Notes: generated from the sequence alone by a model not told the origin. Counted from the stretch's first letter, positions 16,037 to 24,466 are shown. The stretch: 30,120 nucleotides of DNA from JBPCRW01 sp050996405 (GCA_050996405.1 JBPCRW010000287.1:1-30120), one strand, 5' to 3'. Made by a program: numbers and translations.

Positions 16037-16672
16037 ATGTATCCGCAAGGCAATCTGTTTATTCCCGCCGCGCACGGACGGCTCGAAGCGATTTTGAAAG
16101 AACCGGCAAACGCCATAAAAGGCGCGGCACTCGTCGCGCATCCGCATCCTTTGGGCGGCGGCACGATGCACAACAAAGTCGTTTTTCGCGCGGCGGCTGG
16201 ACTTGTTGAAGCGCGACTCGCAACGCTTCGTTTCAATTTTCGCGGTGTCGGCAATTCGACCGGAACGCACGACGAAGGACGCGGCGAGCAGGACGACATT
16301 CGCACCGCTTTAGATTATTTAAACGAAAATTATCCGAATGAAAAAATCACATTTGCGGGGTTTTCCTTCGGCTCGCGCATCGGCGCGGAAACCGTTTTGG
16401 ATGACGCAAGAGTTCAGCGAATTATCAGCATCGGAACGCCGGTTGATAAATACGATTATTCGTTTTTGCGGGCGTGCAGAAAGCCAATTTTGTTTGTTCA
16501 CGGCGATTCGGATGAATTTGGTTCAATCGAAAATCTGCAGAAATTGTTTAACAGTTTGGAATGTGAAAAAGAATTGATAATTTTTGAAAACTGCGGACAT
16601 TTTTTTGATAAACATTTAAACGAATTAAAAGACGCAGTTCGAGATTGGACGATTAGTCAAATGCAAAACTAA
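16037..16672 (+). CDS. Alpha/beta hydrolase (CocE/NonD-like small serine hydrolase)
   Basis: A 211-residue cytoplasmic alpha/beta hydrolase. HPHPLGGGTMHNKVV (about 35-49) is the oxyanion-side loop of the 'HPHP' hydrolase group. The nucleophile is S110 in GFSFGS. Acid candidates are D157 or D159 in HGDSDEFG, and the histidine is H188 in NCGHFFD. Relatives are esterases of unclear substrate, often annotated as alpha/beta superfamily or dienelactone-hydrolase-like. I take the ATG at 16037; the TTG-started extension from 15995 would be encoded by repeat sequence. The stop codon at 16670-16672 falls inside a heptamer array, so the last residues (SQMQN) are repeat-encoded. The thioesterase gene follows 9 nt later, probably in the same transcript. 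Confidence 0.86.
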   Translation: MYPQGNLFIPAAHGRLEAILKEPANAIKGAALVAHPHPLGGGTMHNKVVFRAAAGLVEARLATLRFNFRGVGNSTGTHDEGRGEQDDIRTALDYLNENYPNEKITFAGFSFGSRIGAETVLDDARVQRIISIGTPVDKYDYSFLRACRKPILFVHGDSDEFGSIENLQKLFNSLECEKELIIFENCGHFFDKHLNELKDAVRDWTISQMQN

Positions 16673-16734
16673 AAATTCAAAATGCAAAATCAAGAGGAAG
16701 AATCTAAAATCCAAAATCCAAAATCCAAAATCGA
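16658..16734 (+). repeat. Phased heptamer array (AAATCCA words) spanning a stop and a start codon
   Basis: Eleven consecutive 7-bp words in unbroken phase from 16658. Examples are CAAATGC at 16658, AAAATTC at 16672, AAAATGC at 16679, AAATCCA three times at 16707, 16714 and 16721, and AAATCGA at 16728. The array contains the hydrolase stop (16670) and the thioesterase start (16682), and encodes the first 17 thioesterase residues (SKIQNPKSKI among them). No inverted half is present here. Confidence 0.88.
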
Positions 16735-17104
16735 ACGTGATGTGGCGATTCGCCTGACGATGATGCCGCGCGACACGAACGCGCACGGCACGGTTTTCGG
16801 CGGAATTATTTTGAGCTATATTGACGTGGCGGGCGGCGTGGAAGCCGTGCGACACACCGGACATGACCGTTTCGTAACCGTCGCAATGAAGGAAGTTATT
16901 TTTCACGAGCCGGTTTTTATCGGCGATTTGGTTAGCTTTTACGCCGAAACGACCAAACTCGGAAACACTTCAATCTCGATTCACGTCATCGTCGAAGCCG
17001 AACGTTTCGGTTCGCCGCACGGTCAAAAAGTGAAAGTTACCGAAGCCGACGTAACTTATGTTGCGATAAATCAATATCGTGAAAAGGTTAATATAGGAAA
17101 ATAA
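16682..17104 (+). CDS. Hotdog-fold acyl-CoA thioesterase (YciA/ACOT-like)
   Basis: A 140-residue hotdog-fold thioesterase that would hydrolyse acyl-CoA to free acid and CoA in the cytoplasm. The core motif NAHGTVFGGIILSYIDVAGG (about 33-52) matches the YciA/BACH group, in which the aspartate after the glycine-rich turn contributes to catalysis. VIFHEPVFIGDLVSFYAE and TSISIHVIVEAE complete the fold. The length fits the family. The N-terminal 17 residues are encoded by a heptamer repeat array and are probably dispensable and unstructured. The start could be this ATG or, less likely, an internal one. It is 9 nt downstream of the hydrolase gene and 8 nt upstream of the next. Confidence 0.88.
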   Translation: MQNQEEESKIQNPKSKIERDVAIRLTMMPRDTNAHGTVFGGIILSYIDVAGGVEAVRHTGHDRFVTVAMKEVIFHEPVFIGDLVSFYAETTKLGNTSISIHVIVEAERFGSPHGQKVKVTEADVTYVAINQYREKVNIGK

Positions 17105-17112
17105 TCTGCGCT

Positions 17113-17715
17113 ATGAAAACAAAAACGAATCTAAAATTAACGACATTTTTTTTAGCGGTTATTGGTGTGGTGTTGCTGCCGCTGAATTATGCTAATGCTC
17201 AAGATACTCGTAAAATTCCTGATAATAGCCAAACAACACAGAGAAAATGGATTGTTTTTTCTCCGCCCGATAAAAGTTTTACAGTTGAATTGCCTAAAAA
17301 TCCAAAGCATAGCGATACATTAGACCCTAATGATCCAAATCTTTATGGTATGTTTAAGTGTACCAAATCATTTGATGCTTACTCTATTTCGTTAAACTCA
17401 AAAAATGATTCAATTGATATTGTTGTTTTTGATGTGTCAGGTTGTCGGCGTACGAAGGCTTTATTTGATAAAGAGGCTAAATTGGTTGCAGAAGCCTTAC
17501 GTCCAGACGAAAGCGAAATTATCAAAAGTTCAAAAGTGAAAATAAATGGTTTGCCTGCCTATGAAGTTATTTATACTGTTGAAGGATATGGAAGGAATTT
17601 GACAGTGAATGCAGGTAAGCGAATTTTCATGTTAGGCTACGGAACAGACGCAAAAACTCCTTCAAAAGATGCAGAACGAATTTTTCGCACATTTCATCCG
17701 CGTCGAATTAAATAA
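17113..17715 (+). CDS. Secreted protein of unknown function, AT-rich
   Basis: A 200-residue protein with a signal peptide (residues 1-30, ending NYANAQ). The mature part has WIVFSPPDKSFTVELPKNPK, a PsbP/DUF1795-like opening, followed by SIDIVVFDVSGCRRTKALFDKEA and KINGLPAYEVIYTVEGYGRNLTV. That pattern recalls small lipid-binding or PsbP-like folds but is not diagnostic. Base composition is clearly lower in GC than its neighbours and lacks their GCG-rich codons, suggesting more recent acquisition or relaxed selection. It lies 8 nt after the thioesterase and abuts truA (its TAA is directly followed by the truA ATG), so it sits inside an apparent operon. It has an AGGA about 14 nt before the start. 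Confidence 0.7.
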   Translation: MKTKTNLKLTTFFLAVIGVVLLPLNYANAQDTRKIPDNSQTTQRKWIVFSPPDKSFTVELPKNPKHSDTLDPNDPNLYGMFKCTKSFDAYSISLNSKNDSIDIVVFDVSGCRRTKALFDKEAKLVAEALRPDESEIIKSSKVKINGLPAYEVIYTVEGYGRNLTVNAGKRIFMLGYGTDAKTPSKDAERIFRTFHPRRIK

Positions 17716-18510
17716 ATGCAAACGTGGAAATTGGAAATCGAATACGAAGGCACGCGCTATCGCGGCTGGCAGATTCAGCAGAATGCCCGCACCGTGCAGG
17801 GCGAAATCGAACGCGCCGCGAAGGAATTTTTTCAAACCGGACTGCTGGAAATAGGCGGTTCGGGCAGGACGGACGCGGGCGTTCACGCCAAAAGTCAGAT
17901 TGCTCACTTGCGCGTTTTCCGCGAGTTTGAAGGTGTCACGCCGCGCCGCTTGCAGCTTGCTTTAAACGATAATTTGCCGCGTGACATAAATGTTTTGCGA
18001 GTGCAGAACGCGGTCGAAAAATTTCACGCGCGTCACGACGCGGTTTCGCGTTATTACCTTTATCAAATTTCAACCGAGCGCACCGCGTTTGCGAAAAATT
18101 TTGTGTGGTGGGTGAAAGACAGATTGGACGCGGCGGCGATGAATCACGCGGCGAAACTTTTAATCGGCACGCATGATTTTCGTTCATTTTGCGACGCGCC
18201 GAAAGAGGAAAAATCGACGCTCGTTAGGGTCGAAAAATCGCAGATTTTTACAGACGGAAATTTAATTTGTTTCCGCATCGGCGCGAGTCATTTTTTGTGG
18301 AAAATGGTTAGAAGAATCGCCGGCAGCCTGGTTGAAATCGGACGCGGAAAACTTTCCGTCGCGGAATTTCAAAAATATCTGACGACGTTTTCCAACGCGC
18401 CCGCGCCGACCACCGCGCCGCCTTCGGGTTTGTTTCTGGAAAAAGTTTTATATCCGGGCGACGCGCCGCCCGCGAAAAACGAGCCGCTGATTTTAATTCA
18501 ATCGAATTAA
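17716..18510 (+). CDS. truA: tRNA pseudouridine(38-40) synthase
   Basis: A 264-residue enzyme that converts uridines 38-40 in the tRNA anticodon stem to pseudouridine. The catalytic aspartate is D53 in GSGRTDAGVHAKSQ, the invariant TruA motif. RGWQIQQNARTVQGEIERA (about 16-34) and SHFLWKMVRRIAGSLVEIGRG (near 197-217) are further family signatures. Length is normal. The ATG follows the preceding stop with no gap, so translation is probably coupled to the AT-rich secreted-protein gene. It is the only tRNA-modification gene in the window. Confidence 0.96.
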   Translation: MQTWKLEIEYEGTRYRGWQIQQNARTVQGEIERAAKEFFQTGLLEIGGSGRTDAGVHAKSQIAHLRVFREFEGVTPRRLQLALNDNLPRDINVLRVQNAVEKFHARHDAVSRYYLYQISTERTAFAKNFVWWVKDRLDAAAMNHAAKLLIGTHDFRSFCDAPKEEKSTLVRVEKSQIFTDGNLICFRIGASHFLWKMVRRIAGSLVEIGRGKLSVAEFQKYLTTFSNAPAPTTAPPSGLFLEKVLYPGDAPPAKNEPLILIQSN

Positions 18511-18603
18511 TTTAAAATCGGCAAACTTGCTTTTCGCGCCCGAATTGTGCCAAATTCAAAACATAGAGTTTTATAGAATTTACGATTGCAGGAGTTTTTT
18601 AGA

Positions 18604-18939
18604 ATGCTACGAATAGTTACCGCCGAAGCTGTGCAGGGAACAGTTCCGATTGAAGCCGAAGAAGGACGCAAACTCGTTTTGTGTCTGGAAGATAGCGGCA
18701 TTGACATTTTGCATCGCTGCGGCGGAAACGCGCGCTGCACGACCTGTCGCGTCGAAGTTTTGGCGGGCGAACCGGGGGAAATTGGCGAAGCGGAAAAAGC
18801 AATTCTGGCGACCAAAACCGATTTGGGCGACCACACGCGCCTGTCGTGTCAGGTGCGCGTGGTTGACGATTTGCACGTCAGAGTTATTCGTCAGGCAAGC
18901 GTCGAAGGAATTGAAGCCGGAAACCGTCCGGCGGAATGA
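18604..18939 (+). CDS. 2Fe-2S ferredoxin (adrenodoxin-type spacing)
   Basis: A 111-residue single-domain ferredoxin. The cluster ligands are C39, C45, C48 and C82 in HRCGGNARCTTCRVEV and RLSCQVRV. The CX5CX2C spacing is that of the bacterial/mitochondrial (adrenodoxin-like) group and not the plant CX4CX2C. It would carry electrons to an unidentified partner; no reductase or oxygenase is adjacent. A TTG-initiated longer frame exists, but the ATG at 18604 has AGGAG 9 nt upstream. A large hairpin repeat separates it from the superoxide dismutase gene. Confidence 0.92.
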   Translation: MLRIVTAEAVQGTVPIEAEEGRKLVLCLEDSGIDILHRCGGNARCTTCRVEVLAGEPGEIGEAEKAILATKTDLGDHTRLSCQVRVVDDLHVRVIRQASVEGIEAGNRPAE

Positions 18940-18945
18940 ATTTTA

Positions 18946-19010
18946 TCAGTTATCAGTAATCAATTATCATTCAGCAGCCAGTTAAAGCGATAATTGATTA
19001 CTGATAACTG
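18946..19010. repeat. Heptamer inverted repeat (TCAGTTA-type words), 22-bp perfect arms
   Basis: Arms 18947-18968 and 18989-19010 are perfect 22-bp inverted complements around a 20-nt spacer. The left arm reads in 7-bp words TCAGTTA, TCAGTAA, TCAATTA, TCATTCA from 18946. It is related in vocabulary but not identical to the element at 5536-5597. It fills the gap between the ferredoxin stop (18939) and the sod ribosome-binding site (19023). Confidence 0.92.
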
Positions 19011-19040
19011 ACAACTGAAAACAAGGAGGAAATAAAAATT

Positions 19041-19682
19041 ATGGCAAACGAAGAATTAGACCAGAAATACCCGTTCAAACTGCCCGCGCTCGAATACGAT
19101 TTCGACGCGCTCGAACCCGTCATTGACGCGAAAACAATGGAACTGCATCACGACAAACATCATCAGGCGTATGTCGATAAATTAAACGAAGCCGTCGCCA
19201 AAAACAGCGATTTGCAGGCAAAAACGCTGTCTGAAATTTTGTCGAATCTCGACGGCGTACCGGAAGATATTCGCGCTGCCGTTCGCAATAACGGCGGCGG
19301 ACACGCCAACCATTCGATGTTCTGGAAACTGATGAAAACCGACGGCGGCGGAAAACCTGCGGGCGATTTAGCCGACGCAATCAACAGCGCGTTCGGTTCA
19401 CTCGACGATTTCAAAACGAAATTTAACGAAGCGGGCGCGAAACAATTCGGTTCGGGCTGGGTTTTCGTCTATTCCGACGGCGGTAAATTGACGATTGGCT
19501 CAATGCCGAATCAGGACACGACTCTGCACAAAGGCGTCGAACCAATTTTCGGCAACGACGTTTGGGAACACGCTTATTATTTGAAATACAATAATCGCCG
19601 ACCGGATTATCTGAAAGCGTGGTGGGACGTGGTTGACTGGGACGCGATTGCGACTCGTTATGAAAGATTAAGCGGCAAGTAA
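19041..19682 (+). CDS. sodA: Superoxide dismutase, Mn-type of the Fe/Mn family
   Basis: A 213-residue cytoplasmic enzyme that dismutates superoxide to oxygen and hydrogen peroxide. Metal ligands are H36 (MELHHDKHH), H91 (GGGHANHSMFW), D173 and H177 (NDVWEHAYY). Two features favour Mn over Fe: the GGHANHSMFW context, without the Gln of Fe enzymes, and Q158 in MPNQDTTL, the outer-sphere glutamine of Mn enzymes. A cambialistic enzyme cannot be excluded. No signal peptide is present. AAGGAGGA lies 10 nt before the ATG, the strongest Shine-Dalgarno in the window and a sign of high expression. Confidence 0.94.
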   Translation: MANEELDQKYPFKLPALEYDFDALEPVIDAKTMELHHDKHHQAYVDKLNEAVAKNSDLQAKTLSEILSNLDGVPEDIRAAVRNNGGGHANHSMFWKLMKTDGGGKPAGDLADAINSAFGSLDDFKTKFNEAGAKQFGSGWVFVYSDGGKLTIGSMPNQDTTLHKGVEPIFGNDVWEHAYYLKYNNRRPDYLKAWWDVVDWDAIATRYERLSGK

Positions 19683-19711
19683 TCTTAATAGAAATCGGCA
19701 GAAAAGTATTG

Positions 19712-19778
19712 ACCACAGATGGACACGGACGAAACACGGATAATTAAAATCCGCGCTCGTTTGTGTTAATCTGTGGTT
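19712..19778. repeat. Imperfect inverted repeat (ACACGGA-type words)
   Basis: ACCACAGAT (19712-19720) faces ATCTGTGGT. Between them, GGACACGGACGAAACACGGAT faces a degenerate complement starting ATCCGCG. The arms are clearly related but have several mismatches, like an older copy of an element akin to 15883-15983. It lies between sodA and lipA. Confidence 0.7.
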
Positions 19779-19802
19779 TCATCGTTTTAAGATTTTGTTT
19801 TT

Positions 19803-20726
19803 ATGATTGAAGAAAAAGTTTTAATTCAAAATTTCGTCCGCAGGAAAAAAGAACGCCTCAAAAAACCGGATTGGCTGAAAATTAAAATCGGCGACCCGAC
19901 TAATCAGAATAAGGTTTTGGCGTTGATTGACGGATTAAATTTGCACACGGTTTGTCAGGAAGCGCGCTGCCCGAATATTTTTGAATGCTGGACGGACAAG
20001 ACGGCGACGTTTATGCTCGGCGGCGATACCTGCACGCGGCATTGCGGTTTCTGCGCTGTTAATAAGGGCAAACCGATAGATTTAGACCCGTTAGAGCCGA
20101 TGCACGTTGCCGAAGCGGTTAAACATTTAGATTTAAAACACGCCGTCATCACTTCGGTTAATCGTGACGATTTGGCGGACGGCGGCGCGGCGCATTGGGC
20201 GGAAACAATTCGCACGGTTCATCAAATGAATCCGGCGTGCCGCGTCGAAGTTTTGATTCCAGATTTTCAAGGCAATGAAGCCGCTTTAAATATGGTTCTC
20301 GATGCGCGTCCCGAAGTTTTAAACCACAACACGGAAACCATTGCGCGTCTTTACCGCCGCGTTCGCCCCGATGCGAAATACACGCAGACTTTGGAACTGC
20401 TCGAACGCGCGGCGCATTGGCGCGATAATGTTCAACCGCAAATGAAAACGAAAAGCGGAATTATGGCTGGACTTGGCGAAACGTTTGAAGAAGTCGTCGA
20501 ACTGATGCGAGATTTGCGAAAAGTTTCGTGCGACATTATGACCATCGGGCAATATTTGCAGCCGTATGAAAGAAGATTGCCCGTCGAACGCTACGTCACG
20601 CCCGAAGAATTTGCCGAATGGAAACGAATCGGCGAAGCGATGGGCTTCAGGCACGTCGAATCTTCGCCCTTGACGCGCAGCTCTTACCACGCGCGTCAGC
20701 AAACCGAAGCGGGCGAAAAAATTTAA
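19803..20726 (+). CDS. lipA: Lipoyl synthase
   Basis: A 307-residue radical-SAM enzyme that inserts two sulfurs into octanoyl chains on lipoyl domains of 2-oxoacid dehydrogenases and the glycine cleavage H protein. Auxiliary-cluster cysteines are C51, C56 and C62 (CX4CX5C in CQEARCPNIFEC). Radical-SAM cysteines are C77, C81 and C84 (CX3CX2C in CTRHCGFC). The C-terminal RSSYHA motif gives the serine ligand of the auxiliary cluster. Length is typical. No lipB or dehydrogenase gene is adjacent. The ATG at 19803 has no evident Shine-Dalgarno and is preceded by an imperfect palindromic repeat. Confidence 0.97.
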   Translation: MIEEKVLIQNFVRRKKERLKKPDWLKIKIGDPTNQNKVLALIDGLNLHTVCQEARCPNIFECWTDKTATFMLGGDTCTRHCGFCAVNKGKPIDLDPLEPMHVAEAVKHLDLKHAVITSVNRDDLADGGAAHWAETIRTVHQMNPACRVEVLIPDFQGNEAALNMVLDARPEVLNHNTETIARLYRRVRPDAKYTQTLELLERAAHWRDNVQPQMKTKSGIMAGLGETFEEVVELMRDLRKVSCDIMTIGQYLQPYERRLPVERYVTPEEFAEWKRIGEAMGFRHVESSPLTRSSYHARQQTEAGEKI

Positions 20727-20824
20727 GACTCAAATATATTTCGACTCGTCTTGCGGCAATCTTAAACCGATGAAGCAAGATTAAGGAGCAAAAGAGCGAT
20801 GCGGCTTAGAGGAGAATCGTTAAT

Positions 20825-22585
20825 ATGCCGAAGGCGGTTAAATTATTTTTAGTTTTCGTTTTTGCGATAGGTTTTAACGGCGAAGCCGCAGAAGCGCAAA
20901 ACAACGCTTCGCAAACTCCGGCTTCGGCAATCGCCGCCGAGCCAGCCGAGGCGGTAAAATTTAAAACTTTCTGGCTCGAACAAATTTTAAAAGACACGGA
21001 GAATTTGCAGCTTTCGGAAAATCGCGCGAAGGCGGATGCGAGAATTGCGAGTTTGTATTGGAATTTAAACCGAGCCAAAGCGCGACAACTATTCCGGCAA
21101 TCAATAGACGCATTGTTAGCCGCAAAGCAGGAGATCGAACTCAATCGAAAAGCCGAAAAGCCATACGCTCTGTATCGTTATAATTATATCCGTCAGGAAA
21201 TCTTGCGAATTATAGTTAAACGTGATGAAAAATTAGCGTTTGAAACATTCTTGAAAAGCCGTCCGTCTCTAACTGCCGAGACGCTGGCGGGGATTCCGCT
21301 AAAAACGGAAGATATAAATTTGGCGGGCGAGAACTGGCTAGTTTCCGCCGAAAACATAGTTAATGAGGAAAATACGACCGAAGATTTATTTAAATCATAC
21401 TCGGTAGAATCAAATCCGAATCGCGTGATTGAAATTCTGCGACGCGACTTGCAGAGCGGCTCTATCTGTAAAGAATATCGTTTGCTCAAAGAATTTCATC
21501 AAAAAAATCCGGCAACCGCCAGAGAAATTTTACAAGCGGCTCTGGCGCGCCTGCTCAAAACCAATTTCGCGCAAAATCCTGAATGCGCTTCATTCACGGA
21601 AGAATTGTTGAGCGATTCGCTGCCGCCGTTATATCCTTCATACCGGATGCCGGTCGAGCCGAGCGTCATTCATCAACTAGCGGAAAAATCCGCCGATTAC
21701 CTGATTCAAGTCGCCGCGCCGAATCATCATGTGCATGATAGATATTTCTTGTCGGAACTCGACGAAATTTTGCCGGAGCGAGCCGAAGAACTCAATCAAA
21801 AAGTGATTCCGCAAATCGTTCCTTTCAAAGGAAGTGTATTCGGTTTTTCGAGCCGCGAATATCTCGAATTGATGCAGGACGACGTGCCGCCCGAAAAGGC
21901 TTTAAGTCGCGCCGATAGTTTCAGAGGCTGGGAACGCCGCCTGCTGTATGTTAAAGCGGCGAGCCAAATCGCCGACCGAGGCGGTGATTTGGCAAGCGCG
22001 AAAAAAATTCTCGCAGACCATTTTCCTGATGCTCAAGAACTATCTGAGGCAAGCGACGAATTTATCGGGCGGTTGGCTTATTACGCACAGAAGCGAGGCG
22101 ATTATGACAAAGCGTTCGTGTTAATCGAACAAATCACCGGAAACAGTCAAATTTTTCCGCTCGTCGAATTGGCGGAAACGATTCACAAACAGACTCCGAA
22201 CGATTCCGCGCGAACGCAGGCGGTTTTAGCGGTTGCGCTTTCCAAAATCAACGTGCCTCCGGCGACGCTCAACGATTTCATATATTTGGGCAGATTTCTT
22301 TGGACGACGGCGGCGATTGAACCGGAAAAGGCGTTTGCTCTGCTTGAGATAGTAGTCAGCCGAACCAATGACATCAACGCCGGAAGGTTGACGTTATACG
22401 GCAGTAGAAATCTTCTGAAGGAAGACATACCGTTTAACGGCTATTACAATTTTGAATCAAGCGTCCATCTGAAGAATTTTATGACTGCCGACGCGGAGCG
22501 CACAATGAAGATTCTCAGCCGTTTCGAACGCCCCGACGCGCGAATCAGTGCCGAATTATTGGCACTCGAAAGCGTTTCTAATTAA
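20825..22585 (+). CDS. Secreted helical-repeat protein of unknown function
   Basis: A 586-residue protein with a signal peptide (about 1-24, GEAAEAQ near the cleavage site). The rest looks almost entirely alpha-helical, with repeated Leu/Ala/Glu-rich segments such as ARIASLYWNLNRAKARQLFRQ, REILQAALARLLK, AAQIADRGGD-like helices and YYAQKRGDYDKAFVLIEQI. That is suggestive of a TPR/HEAT-type solenoid. I recognise no catalytic motif and cannot name a family. GAGGAG lies 9 nt before the start. It stands alone between lipA and a GNAT gene. Confidence 0.75.
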   Translation: MPKAVKLFLVFVFAIGFNGEAAEAQNNASQTPASAIAAEPAEAVKFKTFWLEQILKDTENLQLSENRAKADARIASLYWNLNRAKARQLFRQSIDALLAAKQEIELNRKAEKPYALYRYNYIRQEILRIIVKRDEKLAFETFLKSRPSLTAETLAGIPLKTEDINLAGENWLVSAENIVNEENTTEDLFKSYSVESNPNRVIEILRRDLQSGSICKEYRLLKEFHQKNPATAREILQAALARLLKTNFAQNPECASFTEELLSDSLPPLYPSYRMPVEPSVIHQLAEKSADYLIQVAAPNHHVHDRYFLSELDEILPERAEELNQKVIPQIVPFKGSVFGFSSREYLELMQDDVPPEKALSRADSFRGWERRLLYVKAASQIADRGGDLASAKKILADHFPDAQELSEASDEFIGRLAYYAQKRGDYDKAFVLIEQITGNSQIFPLVELAETIHKQTPNDSARTQAVLAVALSKINVPPATLNDFIYLGRFLWTTAAIEPEKAFALLEIVVSRTNDINAGRLTLYGSRNLLKEDIPFNGYYNFESSVHLKNFMTADAERTMKILSRFERPDARISAELLALESVSN

Positions 22586-22625
22586 ATAACGAAAAATAGT
22601 TCGCGTTAAGAAAATTTTTAATTCG

Positions 22626-23138
22626 GTGAAAATTCTTGAAACCCGCCGCACAATCCTCCGCGAAGTTGTCGAAAGCGACGGCGCGTTCGTTCTCGATTTA
22701 CTAAATCAACCGTCTTTTGTCAAATACATCGGCGACAGAAACGTGCGAACCGAAGACAAGGCGCGCGAATATATCGAAAGCCGTTTCGCGCAAAGTTATC
22801 GTGATTTCGGTTTCGGAATGTATGCCGTCGAATTGAAAGAATCCCGAACGCCGATTGGAATTTGCGGCTTTGTCCGGCGCGATTTTTTGCCGAATGCGGA
22901 CATCGGATTTGCGTTTCTGCCGCAGTTTGAAAGAAAAGGTTACGCTTTTGAATCCGCGTTGGCTTTGATGAAATACGGCAGAGACGTTTTGAATTTGAAA
23001 CGCCTTCTCGCTATTGCTTCGCAGGGCAACGAAAGCTCTGAAAAACTTTTAGAAAAACTCGGTTTCAAGTTCGAGTATTTGATTGAAGTTCCGCACAGCG
23101 CGAAAAAGGTTAAATTATTTTCGTCTGCTGTGGATTAA
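22626..23138 (+). CDS. GNAT-family N-acetyltransferase (RimJ/RimL-like)
   Basis: A 170-residue acetyl-CoA-dependent acetyltransferase of the RimJ/RimL-like GNAT group. It opens with ETRRTILREVVESDGAFVLDLLN, typical of this branch. IGICGFVRRDFLPNADIGFAFLPQFERKGYAFESA covers the strand-beta4/acetyl-CoA-binding loop, with Q-F-E-R-K-G-Y replacing the usual Q/RxxGxG/A. RLLAIASQGNESSEKLLEKLGFKFE is the closing motif. Substrates in this group range from ribosomal proteins to small amines. The likely start is GTG at 22626; no good Shine-Dalgarno is visible. Confidence 0.87.
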   Translation: MKILETRRTILREVVESDGAFVLDLLNQPSFVKYIGDRNVRTEDKAREYIESRFAQSYRDFGFGMYAVELKESRTPIGICGFVRRDFLPNADIGFAFLPQFERKGYAFESALALMKYGRDVLNLKRLLAIASQGNESSEKLLEKLGFKFEYLIEVPHSAKKVKLFSSAVD

Positions 23139-23228
23139 ACAAAACTTTCAAAGCTCGCTTTTCGTAAAGCAACAATGAATATATTCGGCGCATCAATTTA
23201 ATTGCAATTTAAAACCGGAGAAATTTCG

Positions 23229-24401
23229 ATGAATTACCGCAAACCAAAACAATTTATGACGGGCGCGTTTTTGCTTTTGGCAATGTGCGCCGTTTTCGTA
23301 TGTGATGCATTTTCCTGCACGACTTTCTGTTTGAAAAGCAAAGGCGAAATGCTGTTCGGCAGAAATTACGATTGGGCGATTGGCGACGGGCTGGTGATGG
23401 TCAATAAACGCGGCGTGCAAAAGGTTTCGATGGCTGCCGGAGACGGCAATCCCGCGAAATGGATTTCCAAATACGGCAGCGTGACGTTTAATCAATACGG
23501 GCGCGAAAATCCGATGGGCGGAATGAATGAAGCGGGACTCGTGATTGAAATAATGTGGCTTGACGAAACGCAGTATCCGAAAGCCGATTCGCGTCCGGCG
23601 ATTGACGTTTTGGAATGGATTCAAAGAAATCTGGACACCGCCGCGACGGTTGCGGAAGTTTTGAAAAACGCGGAAAACGTCCGCATCAAATCCGACGTGA
23701 AAATTCATTATCTCGTCAACGACAAAAACGGAAACTCGGCGACCGTCGAATTTTTAAACGGGCAAATGGTCACGCATTCAGGTAATAATCTGGCATATTC
23801 GGCTCTGGCAAACGACACTTACGATAAATCAATAAATTATCTGAACGCGACCGCGCCGGAAAAAGCGAAAACTTCCAGTTCGCTCGACCGATTCACGCGC
23901 GCCGCCGAAAAAAGCAAAGAATTTGCGGCGAAACCAAAAACCGAGCAGCAAGCTGTTGATTACGCTTTCGATGTGTTAAGCGATGTCGCGCAAAAAGGCT
24001 ATACGCAGTGGAGCGTCGTCTATGACCAAAAGCGCGGCAAAATTTATTTCCGCACGCTGCAAAGCCCGACGATTAAAAGCCTTGACGCGAAAGCCTTCGA
24101 TTATTCGTGCGCGACGGCTGTCAAAATTTTCGATATAAACTCAAAAGATTCGGGCAATGTGACGGCGAAATTTACCGATTACACGCGCGCCGCAAACCGC
24201 GATTTGCTCGGACGCTCGTTCGCCGGAACGAGTTTTTTAAAAGATGTTCCGGCGATGGTGATAGACGGTCTTGCCGCCTATCCCGAAAATTTCGCGTGCA
24301 GCAGCGCGAGCGGCGAAAAAGCGGAATTAAAAACGAGAAATGAAACCGTTTTTCTGCCGTCGTTTGTTCCCGCGATTTTAAATTTCCTGCTGCGTTCATA
24401 A
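23229..24401 (+). CDS. Secreted linear-amide hydrolase (choloylglycine/penicillin-V acylase family)
   Basis: A 390-residue Ntn hydrolase of the choloylglycine hydrolase/penicillin V acylase family, which cleaves linear amide bonds. Residues 1-29 are a signal peptide ending CDAFS. Cleavage would expose C30 (SCTTFCLK) as the N-terminal nucleophile, followed by the conserved FGRNYDWAIGDG. GGMNEAGLVIE (about 98-108) and NDKNGNSATVEF (about 165-176) fit the family. Gram-negative members act in the periplasm on bile salts, penicillin V or acyl-homoserine lactones; the native substrate here is unknown. The ATG at 23229 has CGGAG 9 nt upstream and is preferred to an upstream TTG. Its stop codon overlaps a heptamer array. 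Confidence 0.87.
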   Translation: MNYRKPKQFMTGAFLLLAMCAVFVCDAFSCTTFCLKSKGEMLFGRNYDWAIGDGLVMVNKRGVQKVSMAAGDGNPAKWISKYGSVTFNQYGRENPMGGMNEAGLVIEIMWLDETQYPKADSRPAIDVLEWIQRNLDTAATVAEVLKNAENVRIKSDVKIHYLVNDKNGNSATVEFLNGQMVTHSGNNLAYSALANDTYDKSINYLNATAPEKAKTSSSLDRFTRAAEKSKEFAAKPKTEQQAVDYAFDVLSDVAQKGYTQWSVVYDQKRGKIYFRTLQSPTIKSLDAKAFDYSCATAVKIFDINSKDSGNVTAKFTDYTRAANRDLLGRSFAGTSFLKDVPAMVIDGLAAYPENFACSSASGEKAELKTRNETVFLPSFVPAILNFLLRS

Positions 24402-24466
24402 ATTCAAAATTCAAAGCGCAAAATGCAAAATAAAAGTTAGCTTCATAATTTTGCGCTTTGAATTTT
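24400..24466. repeat. Heptamer inverted repeat (AAATTCA/AAATGCA words), 19-bp perfect arms
   Basis: Arms 24406-24424 and 24448-24466 are perfect 19-bp inverted complements. The left side is five 7-bp words in phase from 24400: AAATTCA twice, AAGCGCA, AAATGCA, AAATAAA. The first word supplies part of the stop codon (24399-24401) of the amide hydrolase. The right arm ends 31 nt before the FHA gene. Confidence 0.92.

Noticed and set aside
16658..16734. Short regular repeats as a CRISPR-like array
   Set aside because: The words are 7 bp, contiguous, degenerate and without spacers. No cas gene is present.
23193..23708. 171-aa minus-strand frame opposite the amide hydrolase
   Set aside because: It lies antisense to a well-supported Ntn hydrolase. 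Long antisense frames are common here because of the codon bias.
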